Assembly: GCA_015680685.1 (NCBI GenBank)
Contig: MNCI01008099.1
Span: 500,156 to 564,155 of the forward strand
Origin: Gnetum montanum
Lineage: Eukaryota; Streptophyta; Gnetopsida; Gnetales; Gnetaceae
DNA: 64,000 bases
Reading direction: 5' to 3'
The stretch's first letter is position 1, and each line of letters opens with the position of its first letter. The position numbers and the translations under genes were made by a program. A model generated the notes under the pieces. It searched no databases. It was not told where the DNA came from and worked only from the letters and a program-made list of their open reading frames with translations. Shown piece by piece: positions 54,430 through 64,000 of the stretch.

Positions 54430-57221
54430 ATGGCCCTGAAATGTGGACAAAAGGAAGGTCCTACTCAAGGTGGAAGCAAATGACCTAGGAGAGGTGGAAG
54501 ACAAGATCCTACCAGAAAACATGTAGAACAGGAGGAAAAATCATTTAGTATTCATCAAGAGGACCCTCCTACCATATAGTCTAGGCAAGTAGAAGGAGGA
54601 GCTGCTACAACACCTGAACAGGGACAACATCTCACGTTGCCCCAAGATTATGTTCAGGCCATCCACAAAAAATCCACATTCACTATGGTGATTGTGGAAT
54701 TAAACTTTGAATATTTTGCAAAGTTCACTCCTGAGGTTGTTAGAGATCACCTCAAAGGGTCTCCCTTATGGCCTACCCTCTCTAAAAGTAGTGCCTAGTA
54801 CCTAGGGGAGACGTACCAATTTTGGCACAATAGAGAGCAAGGCACCACCATCAATATTTGTGGTGTGTCAGTTGATTTCTCCATGTAGGCCATTTCAGAA
54901 GTATTAAAGCTTCCAAATTCAGGGCCCAAGGTTGCTCAGTTATCCACCCATTCAGACCCCACTGTGTGATGGGATTGGTTGGAAAGGGCGTATGGCAAAG
55001 ATAAGACATTTGGTGAGTTGATGACGGAAGAGAAGATCTACTTCAAAATTGGAACTTATCACCTCTTCCCCATGAAGGGCTTAAAAAGAATATCAACATA
55101 TGTGGCAAGAGGATGTGCAATGCTGATGGGGAAGGTTAATGCTAAGCTACCCCATCTATACTTAACAAAGATCTTGAGGTGGTTCGAGGAATAGAAGACA
55201 GGGAAGATGGCGTTGCCCTTCCCTTGTCTTATCAGAAAGCTTTGCAGACATGCTAGTATCAGGGGGTACACTAATGATGTCCTCCGAAAAGCCAAAAATG
55301 CTTCATATGTAGAACTATTAAAGCCACCAACTGCAAGGAAAATCACTAGTGAAATGCTGGGGCCAAAAGAAGAAGAAGAAGAACAGATGGCTAGACCAAC
55401 TACAACTCAACTTGCAAGACCCAGCCAACCTCTAAGTACAGGACCCAGCCAACAATAGGAAGCATGACCTAGCACAGGCTAGGATCAACCACCGATGCTG
55501 CAGGACTACAGACCGTCAATGAGCCATCTTAGGGCCATCGCTGAGGCAATTAGTTGGGGAAGTCATGATGACACAAATCTCTTCTGCGTCATTGATGATG
55601 CCATACAGCCCACATTTTCCTTGGATCATACAAGGGGAAAAGTGTCTATTCATACAAAAGGAGGGGAGAGTACTTGGTCATAATAGATTTCAGGAAACGT
55701 GACATCTTTCCAAGTGCAATTAGAAACTAGTGAAGGGGCCATTGTGGTGGTCATGCAACACTAGGATGCCGCGGGATCTACAGAAGTGGTCGCAGACCAC
55801 ATCAGGAAATCATTCAACGTATTTGTTGTGCCATCGGCAGATCTCACAGGAGCACTGGATGCTCAAACTTTGGCCAGAACCTCAATGACTCCTGTGGAAC
55901 ATGAGGATGCGCTTGATCGATTGCTACAAATAGGACAAGTAATGACGTCCCTATTTGACATCCCCCAGGATGTTATGACAATTCAGTCAGACCTCATTTC
56001 CACGAAGGGGAAGATGGTTTTAACAAAAGTGAGGGTCAAGCATGCTAAAGTAGAGGTGCAAAAATTACAAGAGCAGCTCGTGGCCCTACAAGCAGCACAA
56101 CAGGATCCTTTGCAATTTATTCCCGCAGACCAGCTGGATAACTTTAGAACTGAGCAACTAACCAAGCTATTAATGGAGAATAAAAAGGTGGTTGAAGAAA
56201 AAGGGAAGGCTATTTGAGATGCCTTTGCAGCACAGGCATAAACTCATGCACATCTCAAAGCGCTCAACGCCTTACAAGAAGAAAATAAGTAGCTTGTTGC
56301 TAACAACCTTGGGTTGACCACTGTGGAGAAGCAAAAGAATGTTCTCAAGGAACACTTCCATCAATTGTGAAAATAATTCATCTAGGTCAACCAAACATGA
56401 GTCGTTTATCCAGAGAGAATCGAACCCTCTCAATGAAGGAGGTACGCACTATTTGCCAAAAGATAGCTATCGAAATCAACATGTGGCAAAATGAGGCTAA
56501 ACGGCATGAAAATCTAAAGGAGCACTTCCAAGACCAGGTGGGTATGTACAAATAGATCCTTGAGAAGGAGATCCATATGGCCAAGGCCCACATCAATGCT
56601 ATCAGTGCGCAACACACTGACTGGCGGACCATATTGGACACATATGCCTTTTCCCACCAAGCAGAAGTTAAGAGCCGAGACCTACAGATTCATGATCTAA
56701 CAGAATACATGGAGTTGGAAAACCTATGGTATGTCAACCTTGCCATGTTAATAGCAAGGCGTCCGAGAACAAAGCTCAAGCAACAGGTAGCTACCACCTA
56801 TGTCAAATACGAAGCAAAATTTGCAAAACGCAAGAAGTTATTGGAAAAATTAGAGATAGAAAATTCTGAACTTAAGGTGGTAAAAGCAAGCTACTAAGGA
56901 CAAAAAGGTGCCGCAACAGATCTGGCTTGATGGATTGTAGATTTCCAAGAATACAAAGATAAAGCCAAAGCCTACGAAGAGGAACGTCAGGTGTTTGCAG
57001 CTTGGTATGTAAAGGCTAATCAAATGTTTCCACAACTACCCTACCCATGGGAGGTGCTGACTCCATCAAACATCGGAACATTAGCATGGATAGCATAGGA
57101 CCCCTAGACCAAAGAGGAGAAGCTCCAGGCCATACTCCAACACCATCAAGTCTCAAAACCTAGAGCACAAGACAAGGGAAAAGCACCAATGGAGGAGCCA
57201 CCACCACCAAGAACTACATGA
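54430..57221 (+). pseudogene. ORF2 of element G: transposon-protein-like domain followed by long coiled coil
   Basis: About 930 codons. Almost all of 54430-56360 stays in one frame with around twelve stops, then shifts frame to the stop at 57221. The N-terminal third has 'GTTINICGVSVDFSM', 'ISEVLKLPNSGP', 'GLKRISTYVARGCAMLMG' and 'ALPFPCLIRKLCRHA'. This order resembles the putative plant transposon protein domain (Pfam Transposase_32) found in Athila-type ORFs; that is inference from remembered patterns. The rest, 55786-57000, is rich in Leu, Lys, Glu and Gln with heptad-like spacing ('VEVQKLQEQLVALQAAQQ'), a likely coiled coil. The tail 'DKGKAPMEEPPPP' is shared with D. It lies where Athila elements carry an env-like gene. 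I see no signal peptide or membrane segment. The function is unknown. Confidence 0.6.
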
Positions 57222-57370
57222 GTTCCACAAATTTTGTAGTTGTAGAACATTCTTTGTGTTGTGTCTTTGTTTTTTCTTCATTCCACACTGCAGCATAACC
57301 CCATTTTCACCATCCAATAATCCCATACCTATCCACTTTGTAATCACTGTAACTCAGTTTTCATTCAGTC

Positions 57371-57379
57371 GTGGGGGTA
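57371..57379 (+). promoter_or_regulatory. Polypurine tract of element G
   Basis: GTGGGGGTA directly before the LTR start at 57380. Confidence 0.78.
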
Positions 57380-58176
57380 TGATGAGTCGTAATTTGGGTG
57401 ACCGCGATATTGCATATGTGATATCATAGTTTGTCTCCTCATCTATAAATAATAGGAGTCAGTTAGGAGCTTGAAGCAAGTAGGAAGTAAGTCAGTTTTA
57501 GTTTAAGTGTTTTAGTTTCTTTCTCTCAACCCTTTTCCTCCTAGTTTATGCCCACAGTGTGGTGATTGTAATTGTATGGCATTCTTTATTCGAGTGTGAC
57601 GTACTTGGACATGCACATGACTGGAAATAAAGATAGAGATTACTTCATCATTGCAGCATTCACTTAGTTTAATTATTTATTTAATTGTTATTTATTGCTT
57701 TCCTAGTTAATCTCTTCTTACCCTTAAACTCTTGTTAAACATGGAATGAGTACGACTTGATTACGAGCACTTAAGTGTGACTACTTGGTAACCTAGTAGC
57801 GTACCTAGGATCTGCGCTTGGTAATCCCAGTGGTAGTCATGCACGAAGTCCAAGGTGTGTATGGATAATCGAGGAACGGATGCTCATCGCACTTAGGCTA
57901 GCTAGATTCCTTCTCACCCTTTCTCCCTTAGCTTAGTTAATACTATCTTCCATTGCCTTCAGGAGTAGCATTAGATTAGAAACACATCATACACCTCACT
58001 CTGACCTAAACCATATGTGACAAAGCGAATACTAGTCCAGGTGGGAAGATAGCGAACTACGACCTAAGAATAACCGTCTAGATACCACAACTAGTTCGTC
58101 TGCGGAGTTTGATCGGATTGTGCATGAAATGCTCGTATTCATATGGTTGAGTGTAGGGGTACCTCGCCACTCATCA
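57380..58176 (+). repeat. 3' LTR of element G (797 bp)
   Basis: Pairs with 49324-50153. The U3 has lost about 30 bases and part of the palindromes (CGCGATATTGCATATGTGATATC remains at 57405-57427). TATAAATA is at 57444-57451. It ends CTCATCA, then the duplication TTTGG. Confidence 0.92.
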
Positions 58177-59211
58177 TTTGGTAAGGAAAATATAACATCT
58201 TGTTCCCAGATGTCATGGCAAATGTCAAATGTATATTATATTAGACATTAGGGGTAAGAAGATAATGTACCAAACATCAAATATGTGTAACGTTCAACAT
58301 TATGCGTAAAGAAAATAATAAGAAAAATGCGAAAGGAAAAAAGAAATGAATGCTTTATTGATATGGAATAGTATATCTAGGTTATGCTTTGAGTGTTTCT
58401 TAGGGTTTTCTTCCTTTAGCATCTATCCCTTAGAGGCAATATACACTGCCACCACAGTTAGGCCTACAAGTGGCTAAAAGGGATGGCCAGTCCTCTTCCT
58501 ATCCCACTGTACTTGGCTGCTATTACTTACCTTTACTGACTCCACAACTCCCTACTAATACAACCTCTAATGCCTAGGTACAAATAACTGAGGTCAAATC
58601 CCCAAAAGTTAACTCAAGAGACATCTGTTACTACAACATGTCCTTTTGGGTCTTAATTACAACTATCCTTTTTAGGTCTTGTTACAATAATCATAATACT
58701 TGTTATGAGGAGACATTATCTTCATTATGCAGCAACATCATTTAGGAATGGGGACATTGCAATCTACCTCAGTTTTTGTTCATCCTTGAATGAGTCCATG
58801 TTCACTATCTTTTTCTAGCTTTAATGCTCCTTTTATGTTCCTATGCTCCAATAATTTGATTTCTTCTTTGGGCTTAAAGTTGTATATCTTAATGTTCTCT
58901 TACTTATCCTACAAACAAAATATACGTGAGAAGAGTATATGGAAATTTAAATATTATTTTTTTAATACTCACCTCATTTTCTAAGATAATGATAATAGGT
59001 GACTTAAATATCTATCAACCACCAATCACCAATCCTAACCAAGATCACACAAAGTGCACCTCGTATCGGGTTATCCAAGTGAAGATAAAAAATCCTTATT
59101 TTCAACTTGCATTACCATAGATATTTTACTTTTAAAATTAAAGTATAAATTATTTAATAAAGAAAATAATAAGATTATAAAATAAAATTAAGGTTAAGAT
59201 ACTCCTTAATC
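58177..59211. other. Flank of element G; no gene seen
   Basis: The first 100 bases may continue the LINE endonuclease on the minus strand (across the TTTGG site the frame can read 'YQRNVDGG'), but this is weak. The remainder is AT-rich without recognisable genes. The 64-residue frames at 58790-59120 overlap in two frames and show no domain. Confidence 0.4.
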
Positions 59212-59700
59212 TTAATCAACCTTGGGGATTAATGGTAGTAGTTGTAATTTTGCCATAAGTAGTATATGATTGGGTGGTCTTATTTGGGATGGAAGGGTTG
59301 GATCATGCTTCTTCTCAACTTCTTCTTTCGAAATTAACTCTGGTAACTTGGTAACTTGAAAGAATCGAACATCATACCAAATATAATCTAGAGTCTCAAT
59401 GAAAAATGATGTTAACCCATCTTTATTAATCATGGCACAATAATTGCTAAATTGTGCTTCTTGATAAGTACCATCCATCAACATCATCTTTTCTTGAATT
59501 CTGGGATTTGATTTATCTATTGAAGTTTTGAAGTAAGTAGAGTATGCACTGGCCAATGAAATTATATGTTGAATTAATGGGAACATCTTCAAATCAGGTT
59601 TGTCTTCCAAGGATTCTTTTACACATTCATATTTTAAGAAATTATGAGACAAAATGCTTGTGAGAACTTGGGAGGAGAACCCTATGAAAGTGGGATTCAC
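59212..59700 (-). CDS. Hypothetical protein, 162 residues
   Basis: An uninterrupted frame from an ATG at 59700. Composition is balanced and not repeat-like, with 'SFFIETLDYIWYDVRFFQVT' near residue 100 and a charged stretch 'LISKEEVEKKHD' near residue 125. No signal peptide or known motif was recognised. A TATAAATA box lies about 180 bases upstream (59878-59885), and the sequence between looks like a leader or an LTR U5. It may be a small host gene, a 3' exon of a larger one, or an unrecognised TE frame. Confidence 0.4.
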   Translation of the reverse strand: MNPTFIGFSSQVLTSILSHNFLKYECVKESLEDKPDLKMFPLIQHIISLASAYSTYFKTSIDKSNPRIQEKMMLMDGTYQEAQFSNYCAMINKDGLTSFFIETLDYIWYDVRFFQVTKLPELISKEEVEKKHDPTLPSQIRPPNHILLMAKLQLLPLIPKVD

Positions 59701-59877
59701 TCCTCAAATTGAAAGAATCATGCTATAAAAATGCACAAAATAAAAAGAAGGAAAGCTAGGAAAGCTCCCCCAAACACACAAAGCTTGCACAAGAACACTT
59801 AAAATTGAAGGAAAGAAGAGCTTCTATTCACTCAACTCAACAATGAAAGGCAAGTTACAATAGGAGAGGTTCACCCT

Positions 59878-59885
59878 TATTTATA
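59878..59885 (-). promoter_or_regulatory. Putative TATA box upstream of the 59212-59700 frame
   Basis: Minus strand TATAAATA followed by AGGG, the same form as the LTR boxes in this window. It could be a gene promoter or belong to an unpaired LTR. Confidence 0.4.
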
Positions 59886-60848
59886 CTTTTTTTGTGGAGG
59901 ATTTTGCCTCTTAAAGCATGGGCCACACATGAAGGCTCTTAGTTCCTTCTTGCTCTTTTTAGTAATTTTCTCCGTATCTTAACATTTGAGGACCCTTTTT
60001 CTTTAAATAAAGATACTTAGAACTCCTAATACATCAAAGTAAACACACCAACAACAAAAGAAAGACCACCACTTCTTACTCTACGTACATTGCAACCTTC
60101 ATTGCTTTGACCACCACTTCTTACTCTACGTACATTGCAACCTTCATTGCTTTGCTTTCATATTTTGCTTTTGGAAATTGAATCATTTTAGGGTTTTGTT
60201 GTCTAGATCCCATTTCAAAGTCTAAAAATGGAAGTCGTTTGCATTCTCGCACAAATTTGATCAATGAAAGTCTTCTTCTACAAACTAAATCTAATTGTTG
60301 TATGCTACTTCTAAAATCTTGCCATTTCTATTGAATCCTCCGTTGCCTACATACTGCTTTCACAGCTGTGCCCTACAATATTTATTGTTGCTTTGTCCTA
60401 TCATGCCCGAACTGCCTTACGTACTCTTTTCTACGTAAAAAATTATGTGAAAATGTTTGAAGTTTATCAAAATTTGTCAGTGTAGTGTAAAATACAAATC
60501 ATGATTACGGGAAAATATAACAGAAAAGACCTCTTTTCGTGAGAAAATGGGAATGAGAAATGTATGCTTTATAGTCCCAAATTATGCATTTCCTTAATTC
60601 AATAGGGAAAACGTTTGCTTTTCTGCATTTGATAGATTGTCAAATAATATTGTCAAGAGCACCAATTATGTGACAACCGATGTACTTGTGAACAGAAACA
60701 AACAATCATGTAAGACAAGATGGAAGATCATCCTGTACTTGAGAACAGAAAAAATTGCATATACAAGAAACGATTATACAAGATTTTAGTAATTTGTACA
60801 GGACTGCTTGATAAAAATAACTAAGTCGTGGTAAACCCAAGGTCCCTG
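59886..60848. other. Non-coding DNA, no gene seen
   Basis: AT-rich. Contains a 45-base tandem duplication (listed separately) and a loose repeat of GTACTTG(T/A)GAACAGAAA at about 60680 and 60735. Nothing else supported. Confidence 0.5.
60064..60153. repeat. Exact tandem duplication, 45-bp unit, two copies
   Basis: GACCACCACTTCTTACTCTA...CATTGCTTT occurs at 60064-60108 and again, without a visible change, at 60109-60153. Identical copies mean a recent duplication or an assembly slip. Confidence 0.85.
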
Positions 60849-60854
60849 TTTATT
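60849..60854 (-). terminator. Polyadenylation signal of the AG-peptide gene
   Basis: AATAAA on the minus strand, about 120 bases after the stop codon of the gene at 60976-61197. Confidence 0.6.
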
Positions 60855-60975
60855 ACATGATAGCTGAAACAGTGTGGATAAAAGCATGACAAATAGAACT
60901 CTAAAACCTCCAATAAAAATTTTGAATATTTCACGTATAATAATTGATAATCAGCCTTGCAAATTTCTTTTGGAC

Positions 60976-61197
60976 TTATGGATGCAGAGAGGCCAAAAAG
61001 GACAAGAGAGGAAGAACGAGGAGCCCTGCAACAAAAGAAGGCACAACTGAGGCTACTGCTGTTGAAGCAGATCCGGCGTCCATTGTTGGAGTAGGTGTTG
61101 GAGCAGCAAAATCTTCTGCTGCCGCTGATATAACCAATGCCATAAAAACACCAACTCCAAACAAAACCATGAAGAACAATGTGCTCTTTCCTGCCAT
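60976..61197 (-). CDS. Arabinogalactan-peptide-like protein (73 residues)
   Basis: Starting at the ATG at 61197 ('MAGKSTLFFMVLFG') the product has the three-part layout of AG peptides. Residues 1-27 are a signal peptide ending 'ALVISAAA'. A short mature part 'EDFAAPTPTPTMDAGSA' has Ala-Pro and Thr-Pro pairs suited to hydroxyproline arabinogalactan addition. The last 20 residues ('FVAGLLVLPLLSFLASL') form a hydrophobic GPI-anchor signal after small residues. The mature proteoglycan would sit on the outer face of the plasma membrane. A start 29 codons upstream (61284) is in frame, but 61197 is preferred because it puts the signal peptide at the N-terminus. The TATA box is at 61302-61308. The plus-strand frame over the same bases is a shadow. 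It is the best-supported host protein gene here. Confidence 0.82.
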   Translation of the reverse strand: MAGKSTLFFMVLFGVGVFMALVISAAAEDFAAPTPTPTMDAGSASTAVASVVPSFVAGLLVLPLLSFLASLHP

Positions 61198-61301
61198 TCT
61201 GCGTTTTTTGAAGAAGCAAAACAAAGTGTAGCTGATACTAGACGCAAGTCCAGACAGAATAGAGAAATTAATTTGTGTGTCCACGCATATCTGTTATGGG
61301 C

Positions 61302-61308
61302 ATTTATA
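61302..61308 (-). promoter_or_regulatory. TATA box of the AG-peptide gene
   Basis: Minus strand CTTATAAATGCC, about 105 bases upstream of the ATG at 61197. A transcript start near 61275 would give a 5' UTR of about 75 bases. Confidence 0.6.
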
Positions 61309-61820
61309 AGAAAACAGATCATAGTTTTCTCTCAGCATTTGTAGTCCGAATATGTTGTGGTGAATGAATATAGCCGGCAGGCCTGGAATGACAGATACTT
61401 GACAGATTAGAAACAGCAGGACCTTTGATCTGTCTTCTCCATGGAAAGAAACGAACGATGTGTCTACGCAACTATCTTGAAATCATAATCCCTGGTTCAT
61501 TGCACATCCCGACCAAAATGGGAGCTCATCAAAACTTGACACAGGTCAACAAATTCAATACAGACAGGGGCCCTTAGAAAACGAGTTTTGAGCTGTTTTC
61601 TTGGAAAGCATGAAACTTTGGCACACAATGTCCTTGTGGTTTGAAACTCTGAATGTCAGAACAAGTACCCTACCTAAGATTGCGTAATCTACTCATCTGT
61701 AATTGAGTGATTCTGTATAAATATGGGTTTTTTTCTTCTTCTAAGAAATCATCCGGCTCTAGGTGCTAATTGGTGATAGCCGCCAAGATTTTGTTCAAGC
61801 AAACAGCAGCACATATTCTT
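61309..61820. other. Upstream DNA with a possible plus-strand promoter
   Basis: Contains TATAAATA at 61716-61723 followed by a T/C-rich leader reading rightwards. This could be the promoter of a gene diverging from the AG-peptide gene, but the inverted repeat and unknown bases at 62096 and 62430 prevent finding it. Part of 61545-61850 resembles 9330-9550 (block Y). Confidence 0.4.
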
Positions 61821-62429
61821 GACGGGGTCACGAGGAAAAGTAAGCTTGATATTTGGAAAATTTGATAGCTGGGTTCGATTTCTTGCTTGCTATGACAGCC
61901 TGCTTCTTTTCAGCAAAGGCTCTCCGTATTTTAAAGGAATTGATACAGCGTCCACACTACAGATCAGGGTCCAACTTTTCTGGCAAGTTAAATTAGTGAG
62001 CTTGCTTTTACCGTGTGGGTCCTGCAATCAATCCGTTGGTTCCTGTCTGCCTGACGAAGCATTTGAGCTCACGTTCCTGGAGCTTTCCAGATTCCNCAAT
62101 TCCGTGACTGAATTCGCAGATTGCTAAGACTATTTGTAGCTGAAATTAACATGGGGAATCTGGAAAGCTCCAGGAACGTGAGCTCAAATGCTTCGTCAGG
62201 CAGACAGGAACCAACGGATTGATTGCAGGACCCACACGGTAAAAGCAAGCTCACTAATTTAACTTGCCAGAAAAGTTGGACCCTGATCTGTAGTGTGGAC
62301 GCTGTATCAATTCCTTTAAAATACGGAGAGCCTTTGCTGAAAAGAAGCAGGCTGTCATAGCAAGCAAGAAATCGAACCCAGCTATCAAATTTTCCAAATA
62401 TCAAGCTTACTTTTCCTCGTGACCCCGTC
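61821..62429. repeat. Perfect inverted repeat, 275-bp arms, 59-bp spacer; probable assembly artefact
   Basis: 61821-62095 and 62155-62429 are exact reverse complements as far as I can follow. A single N stands at the inner end of the left arm (62096) and another at the outer end of the right arm (62430). Identical arms bounded by single Ns suggest a contig joined to its own reverse copy. The long frames found in both directions are mirror images. Confidence 0.8.
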
Positions 62430-62430
62430 N

Positions 62431-63486
62431 CAGGGCTTTTCTTTCTTCCTCTTCTATCTTTCATGGCTTCTCTGTATCACTGATGAAGAGGCATTAAGAC
62501 CCATCCTTTTGCCTTGCATAATTACTTTTATGGATTATATTGTTCATTGTCTGTTACAGTACTTTTCTTTCTGAGCAATGGCTGTACTTGTTTTTCTGAT
62601 GTCCTGGGACGATCTACTGCTCATATGATTATTTGGTTGCTTGGGAAATAAGTGCCCTTTTGTTCTTGACTTCTGAGGGTATTTCATTTCAGTTGTATTT
62701 TTTGCATATTTTAGGTAATATACCAATATACATATGGCTTTCTTATATTTTTTAATTATTCAACAAAGCAGTTTCAGAGTTCTTTTTTCTTGAAGTTTTT
62801 TTAATCATCTAATCCACTTGCATCATTATGTCATTGAACTTCTTGGCGAAATATCAAATCTGCATTGCGTGAAGTTAAAGAATGAGGTTAATAGATCACT
62901 GTAGATATCCAAAAATTTTAAGCGTTAAGATTCTGCTAAGAATTCGACAAGTAACTTTGATGAAATTAATTTCGCTTCCTGTCCAAATTTAAAAACGACG
63001 GAACGCACGCAAAATGGTATTTAGGAAAAGCGAAATTGGTTGTGGTTTTGCCGAAATCTGATGATCAAAGGGATAATTCTGACACAAATTCATCGGCTGA
63101 ACGTACCTGGCTAAAGTCAAAAAGTCAAAAATTGTGAAATTTGAAGCAAGGCACGAGCAACAAAAACATGGCCCTGTTCTTTCATGCTTGAACATATCAA
63201 TAAACGACACAATGATAATACAGTAACGCATCGAACATAAAAATATCCCCAAAAGAATTAAACATCCAAACAAATCCGAAAACAGAAAGGGGAGAAAATA
63301 AATTAAAATATAAGATGCTTTGGCGCATTTAAGTAATAACGGAAATGGGGAGGGGTACTAAGCTTTTCCCACTGCTAGGCCATACTGTTACCTGCTGATG
63401 TATTTTAAAATCACTTGCCGTTGTTGAAGGTATCTGAAACATTCCAACAGTCAATTTTCAAGGCCAGAAGGCCCCAGATTTGGAAG
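62431..63486. other. Low-copy non-coding DNA, no gene seen
   Basis: Short frames at 62544-62726 and 62989-63273 on the minus strand have no domain and no supporting signals. Confidence 0.5.
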
Positions 63487-63880
63487 ATTAATCATTGTAT
63501 TAATCTTGTTAGCTAACAATGTCTGAAATTCCTCTACCGTTCGTTGCTTTTGATGATCCATTTTACATTAGAACGTTTAAACGTCTTTATTTGATGAAAT
63601 GCATCATTCCCCTCTTGTACTTTTGTATTGGTGTTCGGATCAGAGTTTTGTTACACGCTATTATGTCAACTACAGAGTTCATTAGTTTCCTGTTAATTCA
63701 ATATGGGCAAGAGAGGCATTTGCTTTTATGCGATCCATATATATAAATGAAACATATTTTAAAAACCTGAAGGAAAATTTCATGGAATAACCAGTTACTA
63801 AAAAAGGTGCCTGGTTAAAAAACCATCTTATTAAATCATGACTTTTCTCAACATCCATTTCAGTAGATCATTTTGTAACT
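63487..63880. repeat. Duplicated non-coding block X, copy 2 (partner 7646-8075)
   Basis: See copy 1. Matching landmarks in the same order and orientation. The 75-residue frame at 63519-63746 is not preserved in copy 1 and is not a gene. Confidence 0.55.
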
Positions 63881-64000
63881 TTAGTTTGGCATCTGGGTTT
63901 GAGCTTTGGCACTAAAAAGAGAGGTTAAGTTTTACTTTATTCACTAAACCTTCCTAGAACCTGGCTTGGAACATGAGCATTGAGCCTCCAAATAAAGAGC

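Larger units (their letters stand above)
49324..58176 (+). mobile_element. Element G: full-length non-autonomous gypsy-type LTR retrotransposon with gag and ORF2
   Basis: LTRs 49324-50153 and 57380-58176, TGATGAG...CTCATCA, flanked by TTTGG duplications. A tRNA-Asp primer site follows the 5' LTR and a GTGGGGGTA tract precedes the 3' LTR. The interior holds gag (50298-51958), a gap (51959-52805), a non-coding part with an internal promoter, a 5' UTR intron and ORF2 (54430-57221). No RT, RNase H or integrase is visible, and the 847-base gap is too small to hold them. LTR divergence is about 7% over some 200 bases counted by eye. Confidence 0.92.

Noticed and set aside
54430-57221. Envelope-like gene of an errantivirus type
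   Set aside because: Position fits, but there is no signal peptide, furin-like site or membrane segment; the coiled coil alone is not enough.
60944-61231. 95-residue plus-strand frame
   Set aside because: It is the complement of the AG-peptide gene; the minus-strand product has signal peptide, Pro-rich core and GPI signal, the plus frame has none.
61821-62429. Foldback transposon or MITE
   Set aside because: Arms are identical and bounded by single unknown bases, with no target duplication; an assembly join explains it better.

Overview
This window is plant nuclear DNA from a large, repeat-rich genome. The evidence is a eukaryotic tRNA-Asp(GTC) gene, GT-AG introns, an arabinogalactan-peptide gene with a plant-type TATA box and AATAAA signal, and about 50 kb of nested LTR retrotransposons and LINE debris. 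A gymnosperm would fit the long, old, nested elements, but nothing here fixes the taxon. There is no prokaryotic content and no CRISPR array.

Layout. (1) 1-7640 is retroelement debris: the 3' end of gypsy element A (+, LTR 588-1420); a deleted Tat/Athila-like gypsy element B (-, about 1829-5950, gag and protease joined to an integrase C-terminus with no RT); the RNase H end and 3' LTR of a Copia element C (+, 5963-6656); and an LTR fragment at 7276. (2) 7640-9960 is low-copy DNA with the tRNA-Asp gene. (3) 9990-12477 is a degenerate LINE (-). (4) 12478-48476 is one old non-autonomous gypsy element, D (-), split by two complete younger insertions: element E (-, 16696-23907, TSD CCCCC) and the 19.6 kb Tat-type element F (+, 24315-43924). 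Taking out E and F leaves D at about 9.2 kb. (5) 48477-49323 is a second copy of part of the LINE, into which element G (+, 49324-58176, TSD TTTGG), a close relative of D, has inserted. (6) 58177-64000 is mostly non-repetitive DNA holding the AG-peptide gene and a 275-bp-armed perfect inverted repeat that is probably an assembly artefact.

How the parts fit. A, D, E and G form one superfamily: LTRs of about 0.8-1.0 kb bounded by TGATGA(G)...CTCATCA, a tRNA-Asp primer site, a gag-like gene, no visible RT, RNase H or integrase, and a very short U3 that carries copies of a CpG-rich 20-bp palindrome just before TATAAATA. E keeps gag and protease only. D and G instead carry a second long ORF (transposon-protein-like domain plus coiled coil), which has its own internal copy of the palindrome-TATA module and a 5' UTR intron. 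These elements would need enzymes from a partner. F is a pol-bearing Tat-lineage element with two RNase H domains (now inactive). Between protease and RT it carries, in antisense, a multi-exon gene whose first long exon resembles an NLI-interacting-factor/FCP1-like (HAD) phosphatase. Because the gene is antisense, its introns could survive retrotransposition.

The most notable points are the intron-bearing antisense phosphatase-like gene in F, the palindrome-TATA module used in both LTR and internal promoter positions, and the gag + ORF2 elements. Almost every TE reading frame is broken, mostly by changes that look like C-to-T decay. The window has sequence gaps at 4638, 23430-23570, 51959-52805, 62096 and 62430.
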